Assembly: GCF_900182915.1 (NCBI RefSeq)
Contig: NZ_FXUG01000003.1
Location: forward strand, 1-64,000
DNA: 64,000 nucleotides
Direction of reading: 5' to 3'
From: Neorhodopirellula lusitana
Lineage (GTDB): Bacteria > Planctomycetota > Planctomycetia > Pirellulales > Pirellulaceae
How positions within the stretch are numbered: the stretch's first letter is position 1; each line of letters opens with the position of its first letter. The notes below the pieces were generated by a model, which saw only the letters and a list, made by a program, of their open reading frames with translations, ran no database searches and was not told the DNA's origin. The position numbers were made by a program, and so were the translations under genes. Positions 1 to 10,168 of the stretch are shown piece by piece.

Positions 1-61
<61 letters not shown>

Positions 62-321
62 TGTATTGCATCACAGCCTCTTCCGAAGAAGAAGCCGGGA
101 AATTCAAAGTTAAAACCGATGGTTGATTCTGCTCTGGAGCCTCGGTAAAGACTCCAGCGATTCGCCATTTCTCGATCGTCACCGAAGTGACTTTCTAAAA
201 CGACCTCGCAACTATCTGAACTCAACAGAAGTTCTATCACCAAATTGTCAAATATCATTTACGACTTGTGCCGAGGTCAGATGAACAACGTTCTCTGCTC
301 GGCTCAAGCGAGGCGGTAAAG

Positions 322-345
322 TGACGTGTCGAGCTCGACACGTCA
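322..345. repeat. 24-bp perfect palindrome
   Basis: The half-site TGACGTGTCGAG is followed directly by its reverse complement CTCGACACGTCA with no central spacer. It lies about 260 bp upstream of the 16S 5' end. No T-run follows on either strand, so it does not look like an intrinsic terminator. It could be an operator for a dimeric regulator or a DNA-structure or recombination site. Confidence 0.85.
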
Positions 346-1148
346 AGTGCGTACGACGTCTTTAAATGGAACTTTCATCGAATCATGTTTTCCGGACCAC
401 GCTGAGCCCCCTGCAAGCCAAGGATCAGCGACGCAAAACCAAGTAGTTTCGCCCCGTAATTTGAAGCAAATCGAGCATCGCCGCCGACTTATTTGGCATG
501 TCGCAACTCACTCGATCTGGTTGCGAAATCGATCCCGCACCAAACGAAGAAACGAAAAAATACAGGCTCGGCAGCTCGCCACTGCACTGCTAGTCCAACC
601 GCAACCACGGCAAGAAGCTAGAAGCCGCGATAATCACCGCAGGCCCTCTCCGCTCGGCCGTCTAGAGACAGAGGTTAAAGAGATGCCCTGTTTCGATCTT
701 AAGCCTCACAGCGGCCACTGAGTGTGCCGCAGAGCCCTGCCGCTCGCGCAAGAAACGCAATGAGAAAGAAATCGGAAAACGGCCGACAGACTTCATCCAT
801 CACAAGACGAGGCTCGAACCGCTCAGCAAACCAAACTTTCAACCCAGCCGAAAGCTTGAGAACATCATCGAGACATCGATCGAAACGAAAGAACCAAACA
901 TCGCGATCCTCAACCAGCCCATTCGCTTGTACAGCGGCCAGAACACAGCGGCCGGGACAAAGCGACGGGAACGAGGATACCGGGACGAGGGAGACAGCCG
1001 CACACAAACCCAAGCAACGGCAAGGCTCAACCCCACCAGCAGGCGGCCCCCAAAGAATCGCTTTAGCAAGAGCGTTCGCGAAGTCGATCGCCATGCAATT
1101 ACGCATGCGAAACGCTCACGCGAATGGGCTCCGAAGCGATTCCGCGAT

Positions 1149-1182
1149 CACTTCTAGCAATCATCCACTTCTAGCAATCATC
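1149..1182. repeat. 17-bp perfect tandem duplication
   Basis: The unit CACTTCTAGCAATCATC occurs at 1149-1165 and again, unchanged, at 1166-1182. It lies in the spacer downstream of the helicase stop codon. The unit contains CTAG. Confidence 0.95.
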
Positions 1183-1258
1183 ACGCCCGAACTAGTTTCA
1201 CCGTCGAGCGTGATTGAAAACGTGCGTTGCCCCACGGCAAACTGGCTGCCGGCTAAGT

Positions 1259-3622
1259 CTAAGACTTCGCTTTGCGTTTTTTCTTGTTGGGATTGCCCGA
1301 GAAAGTCCGCTTGGCATGACCACCTTGCGGCCGACCTTGCTTACCACGGAAACCAGAGCGACCACCGTGCGGAGTCCCGCCACGGCGTTCGCCTTGCTCT
1401 TCGTCGCCTCGCGAAATCTCCAAGTTCAATCGCTTTCCAGACACCCAAGTCTTGCGTAACTTTTGGTAAATGTCCGCTGGCATGCCTTCAGGCAAGTCAA
1501 TCGTACTGAATTCGTCACGAATGCTGATCGGCCCAATGTACTGACCTTCGATACCAGCTTCATTCGCAACGGCACCCACGATATTGCCGGGTTTCACACC
1601 GTCTTGCCAACCGACTGAAATTCGATAGCGAACCATTCCTTCTTCTGGCGGGCCCAACTGGCGGGCGGGCTTCGGTGAGCGCCGCGAATCATCGCCCCGA
1701 CTATCCGAACGTTCGCGATCAAACTTCTCTGTCCGTTTTTGAGCCTGACGCTCCCTCATCAAGAACGGACGACCTTGCTGAGCAATCTCAGCCAATGCCG
1801 CTGCGATCATGTCGAGTGGCTTGTCGGTTTCTGCAGCGTAGCTCGCGATCAGCTCTTTGAAGAACGTCAAATCCTTCTCGGCTGTCACATCAGTGATCTG
1901 CTGATGAAAACGCTTGATTCGGGTCGCGTTGATGTCCTTCGATGTTGGGATATCAATAATCTCAATCGGCTGCTTCGTCGTCCGCTCGATATTCCGCAAC
2001 TGATTGCGTTGCGCGTTGGTCAAAAAGATGATGGCCTCACCTTTTCGTCCCGCACGCCCGGTACGCCCGACGCGGTGAATGTAGGACTCACTGTCATGCG
2101 GAAGATCGTAATTGAACACGTGACTAATGCGTGGCACGTCCAACCCACGAGCAGCGACGTCGGTCGCAACCAACACATCCAGCTTGCCGCTCTTCAGCTG
2201 ACTGATGGTCCGCTCACGAACCTTTTGTGGCATGTCACCGTTCAAGGCAACCGCACGCAAACCTTCACGGACCAAGTTTTCGGCAACGCTAATGGTTGAG
2301 TCCTTGGTTTTCGTAAAGACGATCACACCATCGGTTTCTTCCACTTCCAGCAACCGAACGAGAGCATCGATTTTCTCACGCGGTGGGACAAACAGAGCAC
2401 GCTGCCGGATCGAATCCGCGGTGGCCGTCTTCTTCTTGATCGTAATGCGAGCAGGGTCGTTGAGATACTCGTCAGCGATGTGACGGATCGGCCCCGGCAA
2501 GGTCGCCGAAAAGAGTGCAACACGACGCGTGTCAGGAGTCTTTTCAAGCACGAACTGCACGTCTTCCAAGAAGCCCATATTGAGCATCTCGTCAGCTTCG
2601 TCCAAAACCAAACTTTCCAGTCGACTCAAATCCAGCGTGCCACGATTCACATGGTCGATGACTCGGCCGGGAGTCCCTACCACCACCTGCACACCACGGC
2701 GAAGCTGCCGCAACTGGGGCTCATAATCCTGCCCGCCGTAAATGGCTGCGACATTGAAGCCAGGAATGTTCGCTCCGTAAGTCGAAAAAGATCGCGCAAC
2801 CTGAATCGCAAGCTCACGAGTCGGAGCCAAAACTAGAACCTGTGGCTCGCGGCGTTTCAAATCAATCTGGGACAAAATCGGCAACGCAAACGCAGCCGTC
2901 TTGCCCGTACCAGTCTGCGACTGAGCCAACACATCGCGGCCAGCAAGCATGTACGGGATAATCTCTTCTTGAATCGCTGTCGGTACGGAATAACCGGAAT
3001 CCAACACAGCCCGAAGCACTTCAGGCCGCAGCGACATAGCAGCAAACCCGGTCACTTTTTCTTCTTCAGGAGCCGCGTCAGCTGGCTCAGGCGTCTTTTC
3101 AACCGATTCAGCCACTTTGGTAACCTCATTTGATTCAAGCTTCGGCCCTGGCTTCGACTCAACCTTTGGCTCTGGCTGAACTGCCTTCGCGACAGGCTCA
3201 ACCGCTTCAGCAACTGGACTCACAACCTCAGGAGCAGCGGCTTCTGACGGAGTCTCTGGAACAACGACCTCAGCTACAGGCGTTTCAGCCTTAGCCACGG
3301 GCGTTTCAACCTCAGCCACGGGCGTTTCAACCTCAACGACAGGTGCTTCCGATTGAGCAACCGGAGCCTCTGGCTCAGCGAGCAAAAGCTCCATCTCAGC
3401 TGCAGGATTCCCGGCCTCAGTCGACGAACTTTCGGTTTCCGTTACAAACCCAGCCAATTCGGGAGCGACGACGCAATCAACCGTGGTGTCTTGGGTGTAA
3501 CAAGCCAGCAAAGCCTCGTTGATATCGCCCGGCTCAGAGGCAATACAAGAAATTTCATCAACCACAGTGGACGAATCATCAACGGATTCAGACTGGGTTG
3601 GATTGGGTGTCGAGTTCGACAT
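1259..3622 (-). CDS. DEAD-box ATP-dependent RNA helicase (DeaD/CsdA-like)
   Basis: This 787-residue protein is predicted to unwind RNA duplexes in ribosome assembly or mRNA turnover in the cytoplasm. It has the Q-motif region, Walker A with GTGKT (K241), the DEAD box at 341-344, SAT, and the HRVGRTGRAGR motif VI. A C-terminal DbpA-type RNA-binding domain is followed by a basic Arg/Gly/Lys tail. The first ~190 residues are an added acidic, Pro/Val/Glu-rich region with near-repeats of VAEVETP and are probably disordered. DeaD family members usually lack so long an N-terminal extension. The stop region holds a hexamer duplication giving two in-frame TAG codons close together. The helicase assignment is firm; the precise paralogue (deaD, csdA or rhlE) is not. 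Confidence 0.95.
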   Translation of the reverse strand: MSNSTPNPTQSESVDDSSTVVDEISCIASEPGDINEALLACYTQDTTVDCVVAPELAGFVTETESSSTEAGNPAAEMELLLAEPEAPVAQSEAPVVEVETPVAEVETPVAKAETPVAEVVVPETPSEAAAPEVVSPVAEAVEPVAKAVQPEPKVESKPGPKLESNEVTKVAESVEKTPEPADAAPEEEKVTGFAAMSLRPEVLRAVLDSGYSVPTAIQEEIIPYMLAGRDVLAQSQTGTGKTAAFALPILSQIDLKRREPQVLVLAPTRELAIQVARSFSTYGANIPGFNVAAIYGGQDYEPQLRQLRRGVQVVVGTPGRVIDHVNRGTLDLSRLESLVLDEADEMLNMGFLEDVQFVLEKTPDTRRVALFSATLPGPIRHIADEYLNDPARITIKKKTATADSIRQRALFVPPREKIDALVRLLEVEETDGVIVFTKTKDSTISVAENLVREGLRAVALNGDMPQKVRERTISQLKSGKLDVLVATDVAARGLDVPRISHVFNYDLPHDSESYIHRVGRTGRAGRKGEAIIFLTNAQRNQLRNIERTTKQPIEIIDIPTSKDINATRIKRFHQQITDVTAEKDLTFFKELIASYAAETDKPLDMIAAALAEIAQQGRPFLMRERQAQKRTEKFDRERSDSRGDDSRRSPKPARQLGPPEEGMVRYRISVGWQDGVKPGNIVGAVANEAGIEGQYIGPISIRDEFSTIDLPEGMPADIYQKLRKTWVSGKRLNLEISRGDEEQGERRGGTPHGGRSGFRGKQGRPQGGHAKRTFSGNPNKKKRKAKS

Positions 3623-4194
3623 TCGTTACTTTCAAAGCGCAAGTCTCTCGAGACCGATTCACGAAACCGGTCGAATCAAGAGTAATGGAAGGATGGCGTG
3701 GCAATTCATTGGTGAATACAAACGACCGCTCGATCATGGGATCGATGCAATCTCTTCACGCAAAAACACAGAACGCGACGCTGCTTTCACTTCCTGGATG
3801 TCACATCAAGGACACCCACCGAGGTTTGCTCTGGTATGACGACAGACGCAGCAACGTGCGAAAACCGATACAGAGCACCCAAAAGACTTGTCGCGTACGG
3901 AACCCGTGAACATGAACTCTCGATAACATTCGATTGAGTTCAGCCGAAGTCCTGTGACCCTCGGCGGTTCCGTTGCAGGGCATAGGGTACTCGCTGGCGG
4001 GACAGTCCAAAACCCATAAAAAACCGCTTCTTCCACCACCGCCGTTACGACGCCAATTCTCCCGCAACGCAGCACCAAACGCGGCCACGAACAGCATTAC
4101 ATCCCGACACTCAGCCCATCTGGCTGCGAAGCCAGACCGTCCCAGATGACCTCGACGCCCGATTCATGCCGCCCAAGTCACCACTCAATTCCAA
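3623..4194. other. 572-bp intergenic region upstream of the helicase gene
   Basis: No credible coding frame is present. It should contain the promoter and leader of the minus-strand helicase; cold-shock helicases often have long leaders, but nothing specific is recognisable. A small hairpin (CTGGCT, GCGA, AGCCAG) lies at 4120-4135, about 60 bp past the NUDIX gene's stop. It lacks a T-run, so it is only a weak terminator candidate. Confidence 0.5.
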
Positions 4195-4809
4195 CTAAGA
4201 CTGCGGGAACAACGCGTCCAAACAAAGCTGACTCCAGGTTTCCAAACCCTCAAATTGCTGCCGAAGTTCGGCAACCGTCAAAAACTCGCCTTCGGCTAAT
4301 TCTTCCTCATTACTGGAAACCTGTGGCCCCTCCAGCACGAACCGGTGGACCACGCCCAAATGAACCTTCCCGACGTCATTACTCGGGTCGTACAACAGCC
4401 CTTCTCGCTGATCCACATACCTACAATCGATCGAGACCTCTTCGTCGAGTTCTCGCCGCATCCCTGTTGTGTAGGGATCTTCAGCCCCCTGCGAGTCTTC
4501 GCTGCTGATGTGACCACCAACACCGATACTGCGTTTGGCATGCAACCGAGTTTCGCCCGACCCACCACCGCGTGTGTAGGTGAACACTCTGGCCAACCCA
4601 TCTTGAGGATCGGTCCACTGCATCACCACATACGGGATCAACTGCTTAAAACTGGGATCGGTCTCCATCACGCTGCGTGGACGATAGGAGAGCTGATCGC
4701 TTGCCAAAATCGGCTGCAGAAACCGATCCACGTCGACCTCAAAACCTTCCAGCGGGCCAATCGATTCAATGAACTCAGCGGGAACAACCAGGACGTGTTC
4801 TTCGGACAT
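4195..4809 (-). CDS. NUDIX-fold hydrolase-like protein
   Basis: This 204-residue protein carries a recognisable NUDIX box: a GVGGH segment near 96-100 followed by RRELDEEV at 118-125, matching the core REUxEE pattern. NUDIX enzymes hydrolyse nucleoside diphosphates linked to another moiety, binding divalent metal through those glutamates. The spacing between the leading glycines and the RE pair is longer than the strict consensus (insert SSEDSQGAEDPY), so substrate and even activity are uncertain. The N-terminal ~60 residues look like an extra domain. The ATG at 4809 is the natural start. The gene is co-directional with glycogen phosphorylase, but the 228-bp gap does not suggest one transcript. 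Confidence 0.8.
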   Translation of the reverse strand: MSEEHVLVVPAEFIESIGPLEGFEVDVDRFLQPILASDQLSYRPRSVMETDPSFKQLIPYVVMQWTDPQDGLARVFTYTRGGGSGETRLHAKRSIGVGGHISSEDSQGAEDPYTTGMRRELDEEVSIDCRYVDQREGLLYDPSNDVGKVHLGVVHRFVLEGPQVSSNEEELAEGEFLTVAELRQQFEGLETWSQLCLDALFPQS

Positions 4810-5037
4810 GAATCTCTTCTAGCAAAGGCGGCAAAAATCGACTGACGGGCAAGCCGCCCTTTATCGTCGAAATCAGCAACCACCACCAGCCTGGCAGACT
4901 AGCCAGGGCAAAGCTCACTCCCAACTTAAGCAAGAGCCCAGCGATGGAGCTTGCCGGAAAACCTCGATCCTCTTGACTACTCGGCCACCCTCGCTGAACA
5001 AAATTGCCCAGCGAATTCAATCACAGCCAGACTGAAA

Positions 5038-7548
5038 CTATGCCTTTGGCGGCAAAGCACGCACATCCCAGATATCCTGGGCGTACTGCTGGATCGTGCG
5101 GTCACTGCTGAACCAACCACTACCGGCCGTGTTCAGGATACTCATTTCGTTCCAGCGATCGGTGTCGAGATAGGTCTCCGCAACCGCTACCTGGGCATCG
5201 ATGTAACTGCGAAGATCGCCGATCGTTAGCCATGGGTCATGCGAGCTTCGCAAACCACCGGTCAACAAATCGTACAAGCCAGGATTGGTTGGGTTGAATG
5301 TCCCGCTTTCCAACAGGCTCATCAAACGCGAAATATCATCGTCCGCTGAGATAATCTCGTTGGGACGATAATCCTTCTTCGCTTCAGTCACTTCGGGAGC
5401 ATCCATTCCGAACAAGAAGAAGTTCTCTGCACCGGCGTTATCACGGATCTCGATGTTTGCACCATCGAGTGTGCCGATCGTCAACGAACCATTCATCATG
5501 AACTTCATGTTACCGGTCCCTGAGGCTTCCTTCCCGGCCGTCGAGATCTGCTCAGACAACTCAGTTGCCGGGCAAATGATCTCCATCGATGACACGCGGT
5601 AGTTCGGGAAGAACACAACCTTCAACAAGTCCTGGCACTTCGCATCCGCATTGACCACCGAAGCCACATCGTTGATTAGCTTCACGATCAACTTGGCAAC
5701 ATGATACCCCGGTGCGGCCTTGCCGCCGATCAAGACACAGCGTGGAACCATGCCCTTGGTTTCGCCACGTTGAATGCGGTCGTATAAGTGAATCACATGC
5801 AACACGTTCAGCAACTGACGCTTGTACTCATGAATCCGCTTCACCTGAACGTCAAACATGAACGACGTGTCAAACTGAACGCCGGTATTCTTCAGCACCA
5901 GCTCAGCAAGCCGCTTCTTGTTGGCCAGCTTGATGTCCTGCCAACGCTTGCGGAATGCGGGATCCTTGGCATAGGGAGCAAGCTCACTAATCTTGGTTAG
6001 ATCCGTTTGCCAACCCTCACCGATGGTCTCGTTCAACAACTCACGCAATCCAGGATTGCAATGCGAAAGCCAACGACGCTGGGTAACACCGTTGGTCTTG
6101 TTATTGAACTTACGCGGCCACAGGGTGTGGAAGTTTTTGAACAAGCCGCTTTCAAGCAATTCGGTGTGTAACCCGGCAACGCCATTGACTGAAAAACTCC
6201 CCACGATCGCCAGGTAAGCCATGCGAATGTGCGGGTTATCACCTTCTTCGATCAGCGACATTTCGCGACGCATCTCGATATCGCCAGGCCACTGCTGATC
6301 AACGAGCTTCAAGAAGCGTGCGTTGATTTCGTAGATAATGTCCAGCAAACGCGGTAACAAACGGCTAAACAAGCCAACCGACCAACGCTCAAGTGCTTCC
6401 GGCAACAGCGTGTGGTTGGTGTAAGCCATGCAACGCGTGACCACTTCCCAAGCGTCGTCCCACTCCAAACCGTGCTCGTCCATCAACAAACGCATCAACT
6501 CAGGTACAGCACAAGCAGGGTGCGTGTCGTTTAGCTGGAAGCAATTCTTTTGACCGAACTTGGTGAAGTCGTCGCCATTCTGCTCTACCCAACGCTCGAT
6601 AACATCTTGCAGCGATGCGGAAACCAGGAAGTACTGCTGCTTCAACCGCAACTCTTTCCCGTTTTCGCTAGCGTCGTTGGGATACAACACCATGGAGATC
6701 TGTTCGGCGTCGTTCTTGGCCGCAACGGCTTCGGGGTAACTGCCGGCATTGAATTCCGAGAGGTCGAAAACGTCGGTCGTCGACGCCTTCCACAAACGCA
6801 AGGTGTTTACCGTTTCGTTGCGATAACCAGGGATCGGCATATCGAAAGGAACCGCCAACACGTCACGCGACTCAACCCAACGCGGGCGAGGCTGACCGCT
6901 GGCATCGTAATAAGTTTCAGTGCGTCCGTAGAAACGAATCCGACGCGTGTGTTCCGCTCGCTCAATTTCCCAAGGGTTGCCGTCACGCAACCAGTGGTCG
7001 GGGTCCTCGACCTGACGCCCATGCTCGATGTGCTGATGAAACATCCCGTATTCGTAACGAATGCCATAACCCACAACTGGCAATTGCAAGTTGGCGCAAC
7101 TGTCCAAGAAACAAGCAGCCAATCGTCCGAGGCCACCATTCCCCAAACCGGCGTCATGCTCGCGGTCAGCGATTTCCTCTAGCTCGGAGCCGTAATTGTG
7201 CAAAGCACTGCGAACATCGTCACTTAATTCCAAGTTTTCGATCGCGTTGGTCAGCGAACGACCAATCAAGAACTCCAACGACAAGTAATAAACCTTGCGG
7301 TCATCGCTTTGTTCCATACGACGCCAAGTCTGTTGCCAAGTCGGCACCAAACGATCGCGGACTGCGATCGCAAGAGCGCGATAAAGGTAACGTTGGTCGG
7401 ACTCATCGCTGTCGCTGTTGATCGGGCTGGCGTGACCAAGCGTAATCTTCAGGTGGCGATTCACTTCCGAGGGCAGGTCGAGCAACCCAAGCGAATCCAA
7501 CGTATCAGCGGACGGTTTCTTAGCAGGATCGGTCAGCGTATTCGACAT
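5038..7548 (-). CDS. glgP: glycogen/alpha-glucan phosphorylase
   Basis: This 836-residue enzyme phosphorolyses alpha-1,4-glucans to glucose-1-phosphate in the cytoplasm and depends on pyridoxal phosphate. The PLP-binding lysine is visible as K682 in GTGNMKFMMNG, and the N-terminal GNGGLGRLAACFLDS segment is characteristic. Length and organisation are normal for the GT35 family. The frame opens at a TTG two codons upstream, but the ATG at 7548 is the better start. No other glycogen gene is adjacent, so it appears to be a single-gene unit. Confidence 0.97.
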   Translation of the reverse strand: MSNTLTDPAKKPSADTLDSLGLLDLPSEVNRHLKITLGHASPINSDSDESDQRYLYRALAIAVRDRLVPTWQQTWRRMEQSDDRKVYYLSLEFLIGRSLTNAIENLELSDDVRSALHNYGSELEEIADREHDAGLGNGGLGRLAACFLDSCANLQLPVVGYGIRYEYGMFHQHIEHGRQVEDPDHWLRDGNPWEIERAEHTRRIRFYGRTETYYDASGQPRPRWVESRDVLAVPFDMPIPGYRNETVNTLRLWKASTTDVFDLSEFNAGSYPEAVAAKNDAEQISMVLYPNDASENGKELRLKQQYFLVSASLQDVIERWVEQNGDDFTKFGQKNCFQLNDTHPACAVPELMRLLMDEHGLEWDDAWEVVTRCMAYTNHTLLPEALERWSVGLFSRLLPRLLDIIYEINARFLKLVDQQWPGDIEMRREMSLIEEGDNPHIRMAYLAIVGSFSVNGVAGLHTELLESGLFKNFHTLWPRKFNNKTNGVTQRRWLSHCNPGLRELLNETIGEGWQTDLTKISELAPYAKDPAFRKRWQDIKLANKKRLAELVLKNTGVQFDTSFMFDVQVKRIHEYKRQLLNVLHVIHLYDRIQRGETKGMVPRCVLIGGKAAPGYHVAKLIVKLINDVASVVNADAKCQDLLKVVFFPNYRVSSMEIICPATELSEQISTAGKEASGTGNMKFMMNGSLTIGTLDGANIEIRDNAGAENFFLFGMDAPEVTEAKKDYRPNEIISADDDISRLMSLLESGTFNPTNPGLYDLLTGGLRSSHDPWLTIGDLRSYIDAQVAVAETYLDTDRWNEMSILNTAGSGWFSSDRTIQQYAQDIWDVRALPPKA

Positions 7549-7905
7549 GAACAAGTACTTTCAATTGAAAGGATCATAGGCGGCCCGGAAGCGAAGTCGC
7601 ATCCGGAAGCACTCGGCGCCAACAGCGAGTCAGCGGCGAAAGTATATCGGTATCAGATTTGCGGGCCAATCTAGTTTGAAACCAAAGTCGATCGCTAGGA
7701 CGAAAAACAAAGCCGTCGCCTGTTTCTCGGCCACCAGAGTTACCTGTTGGCCCGTTCCCACCCGCTATCGACATGGCACTTGAATCGCCAGTGGAGCTAT
7801 CCCTCGCGTACGGCGACAAAAAACAGCACAAACTCGCGTTCGATGCGACTGTTGAGCATTCCGAAGATGCAATCACACGCCGAAGTTTCCGACGCCTAAT
7901 GACGG
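7549..7905. other. 357-bp intergenic region
   Basis: It lies between two minus-strand genes, upstream of glgP and downstream of the TIM-barrel gene. No credible open frame, terminator or tRNA is seen. A 10-bp near-duplication (GACGCCTAAT / GACGGCTAAT) at 7891-7910 crosses the stop codon of the next gene. Confidence 0.5.
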
Positions 7906-7910
7906 CTAAT
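7891..7910. repeat. 10-bp tandem near-duplication across a stop codon
   Basis: GACGCCTAAT (7891-7900) and GACGGCTAAT (7901-7910) differ at one base. The second copy includes the stop codon of the minus-strand TIM-barrel gene (7906-7908). Confidence 0.8.
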
Positions 7911-8721
7911 GAACCTTCGAACCGGTCAGCATATCGAGATAGCTGCGAGTGTGCCCCAACACCATCTCATAATCCAGCGACTCAACATCTTCACCGATCA
8001 CTTCCGCTTCGATCGGCCCGTCATAGCCGAGATCCAAAAGCGTGTGAACGATTTCCCCGATCGGCACACATCCGTCACCCAACAAACAACGGTTCATCTC
8101 ACCCAGCGGACTGTGCCGCCCATCACCCAACTGCAATAAGTGCAGGTGCTCGCTAACGTGGGGCAACCAGGAAAGAACTTCTTCGTCCATTCCGACGTGA
8201 TAAGTATCCAGCACCAAACCGAGATTAGGACTTCCTACCGATTCAAGGATATGAAGCGTGGATTCAAGGTCATTGATGAACGACCACTCTTGGCCACACC
8301 CAGGATGAAAAGGCTCCAGTGATAAAAGCACACCGAACTCTTCCGCCACAGCGGAAACTTGCTTGAGCGCTTGACACAGCGTGCGACGTGCATGCTTGCG
8401 AATGTGATTATTGCGGCCACCCGCCAGCACAACCAAACTACCAGCTCGCAAATTTGCCGCATCGATAACGGCGTCCATCGCGTCACGCACCGCGTCATCA
8501 AAACCGCGACCATCACTGCCGGTAAAACCACCAGCCCAACTTAGCGACGTCACCGAAAGATCCAGCTCACGCAACAAGTCAGAACAGCGATCAATTCCGA
8601 AGTCGTCTACCTTCGGGCGAAAAAGCCCGATCCCATCAAAGCCGTGAGACGCATAAGCTTGTGCGTCTTCCTCGAACTCCCACCGAAACGTCGACAACTG
8701 ATTGATCGCGAGGGTATTCAT
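7906..8721 (-). CDS. sugar phosphate isomerase/epimerase (xylose-isomerase-like TIM barrel)
   Basis: The 271-residue protein fits the AP endonuclease 2/xylose isomerase-like TIM-barrel family. Visible candidate metal ligands are the Glu in SLEPFHPG, the Asp and His in LDTYHVGMD, and the Glu in IEAEVIGED near the C-terminus. Such proteins epimerise or isomerise free or phosphorylated ketoses or inositol derivatives; the substrate cannot be told from sequence. The open frame extends upstream to 8763, but ATG at 8721 (MNTLAINQ) begins just before the first barrel strand and is preferred. It is divergent from the FAH-family gene across 255 bp. Confidence 0.85.
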   Translation of the reverse strand: MNTLAINQLSTFRWEFEEDAQAYASHGFDGIGLFRPKVDDFGIDRCSDLLRELDLSVTSLSWAGGFTGSDGRGFDDAVRDAMDAVIDAANLRAGSLVVLAGGRNNHIRKHARRTLCQALKQVSAVAEEFGVLLSLEPFHPGCGQEWSFINDLESTLHILESVGSPNLGLVLDTYHVGMDEEVLSWLPHVSEHLHLLQLGDGRHSPLGEMNRCLLGDGCVPIGEIVHTLLDLGYDGPIEAEVIGEDVESLDYEMVLGHTRSYLDMLTGSKVH

Positions 8722-8976
8722 AAGCGATGCACTGACGCACGTAGAATAGAACAGATAGGCCAAATCAACGCATCTCGCACGTCACTTGGACAAACTCGTT
8801 TGCTCTTGGAACAAGACGAGATGCTGCGAAGATGCCTGGTGAAGAGGCTCGGGAGTATGCCGAGCTACGCTGCAAGTGTAAAGATTTCTTTTATCCAATG
8901 TTGGTCTTGCAATCAGAATCACACTGCAAAAACCGACCAGAAAAACTCACATTTTTTTAACCACTCGGATTTTACC

Positions 8977-9861
8977 ATGACCGCCATCTGCCGCTTCCTG
9001 GACGCCGATCAGCAACCCCAAATCGCACTGTACGACCATACAAACCAGGCATCTCCGCGGGTTTGTCGCCTCGATACATTGCTAAAAGACCAGCAGCTGA
9101 ATTTGCTAGCAAATCATGACTCCATCTTTCAGTGGACCCACCCACAACTGGCCGAGCTGCCCACCCCTTCCGATGAAATGTGGCAGCCCGCGCCAAGCGT
9201 GTTCCTACCGCCGGTCCAATGCCCCGAGAAGATCCTTTGCATTGGACTGAACTACCTTGATCACGCAATCGAGACTGGCTCCGAAGCGCCCGATCAACCC
9301 GTCGTCTTTGGTAAATTCAACAATGCCCTGGTCGGCCACGGCGAGCCAATTGACCTGCCCGCCATTAGCGAAAAAGTTGACTACGAGGCCGAACTCGTGG
9401 TGGTCATCGGCAAACAAGCACGACGCGTCGACAAAGCGAAGGCGATGGAGCACGTTTTCGGATACACCGCCGGGCACGACGTTTCCGCCCGAGATTGGCA
9501 GAAAGGACGCCCAGGCGGCCAGTGGCTGCTAGGCAAATCATTCGACACTTTCGCACCGGTCGGCCCCGCGATTGTGACCGCCGACAGCTTCGGCGATCCC
9601 AGCAACGTTCGCGTCCAAATGCGAGTCAACGATGAAGTCGTGCAAGACAGCACCACGGCACAGCTAATTTTCGACATCCCGACACTGATCTCGCACCTAA
9701 GCCAGTTCATGACTCTTCAACCCGGCGATCTGATCTTCACGGGAACCCCACCAGGCGTAGGTGCGGCCAAGTCCCCGCCGTTTTTCCTGAGCGATGGCGA
9801 CCGATGCTCGGTGCACATCGAAGGCGTCGGAGAACTAACCAACACCTGCCAAAGCACCTAA
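8977..9861 (+). CDS. fumarylacetoacetate hydrolase (FAH) family protein
   Basis: This 294-residue protein has the FAH C-terminal fold. Likely metal ligands are E137 and E139 in [11 protein letters not shown] and D168 in [10 protein letters not shown], with the conserved KSFDTF and FTGTPPGVG segments after them. Family members cleave or hydrate beta-diketo acids (fumarylpyruvate, acylpyruvate, 2-hydroxyhepta-2,4-dienedioate). The ~80-residue N-terminal domain is typical of the bacterial branch. The frame opens at 8644, but the upstream part overlaps the divergent gene and has poor composition, so ATG at 8977 is chosen. A fine substrate assignment is not possible. Confidence 0.92.
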   Translation: MTAICRFLDADQQPQIALYDHTNQASPRVCRLDTLLKDQQLNLLANHDSIFQWTHPQLAELPTPSDEMWQPAPSVFLPPVQCPEKILCIGLNYLDHAIETGSEAPDQPVVFGKFNNALVGHGEPIDLPAISEKVDYEAELVVVIGKQARRVDKAKAMEHVFGYTAGHDVSARDWQKGRPGGQWLLGKSFDTFAPVGPAIVTADSFGDPSNVRVQMRVNDEVVQDSTTAQLIFDIPTLISHLSQFMTLQPGDLIFTGTPPGVGAAKSPPFFLSDGDRCSVHIEGVGELTNTCQST

Positions 9862-10168
9862 CGCCAGCCGGCACTAATCTCGCCGCCAATCTCGCCGCCA
9901 ATCTCGCAGGGAACGCAGCGGGGCGTATGGCCATGACGCCCACACGCCACAAAGATGGCCCGACAATCGCTACAACCCACACGCTCCTCGGGCCTCGTCG
10001 GCAAACGAGCAGTTTTTGGCCCCACTGCAGCGTCGAGCCCCCAGTACACGACCGACACTTTCGTAGACGCCGTTTGCAACCGTTAACTTCGCCACCTCTG
10101 CTCAAGACGGACGGCGAAGTAGCGAACAAACGTGTCCCCGAAAGACAGTGTTACCTAGCAGGTCGATC
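9862..10168. other. 307-bp intergenic region with a 12-bp repeat
   Basis: No gene is seen. Just past the FAH-family gene, AATCTCGCCGCC occurs twice in tandem (9876-9887, 9888-9899), followed by a partial third copy. The remainder is featureless apart from the short leader of the small downstream gene. Confidence 0.55.

Larger units (their letters stand above)
62..1258. other. 1.2-kb region without a credible gene, upstream of 16S rRNA
   Basis: No open frame here has plausible protein composition. The long frames are Arg/Ser/Pro-rich or Cys-rich, and the largest plus-strand one runs into the helicase gene on the opposite strand. The part nearest the rRNA must hold its leader and promoter. A perfect TTGACA occurs on the minus strand at 246-251, but no good -10 hexamer lies 16-18 bases further on, so I do not call a promoter. 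The region also holds a 24-bp palindrome and a 17-bp tandem duplication, listed separately. Confidence 0.6.

Noticed and set aside
246..251. TTGACA as a 16S rRNA promoter -35 element
   Set aside because: No acceptable -10 sequence lies 16-18 bases downstream on the minus strand (the bases there read CTGTTG), so a promoter cannot be supported.
699..1106. 135-residue minus-strand frame in the 1.2-kb spacer
   Set aside because: Cys- and Leu-rich composition without any recognisable pattern, overlapping a plus-strand frame of equal quality; no ribosome-binding site.
724..1509. 261-residue plus-strand open frame upstream of and overlapping the helicase gene
   Set aside because: It is Arg/Ser/Thr-rich without hydrophobic core, and its last third is antisense to the helicase C-terminus. 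It looks like a chance frame in GC-rich DNA.
3801..4097. 98-residue minus-strand frame between helicase and NUDIX genes
   Set aside because: Composition is rich in Arg, Cys and Trp with no domain, and another frame overlaps it; treated as chance.
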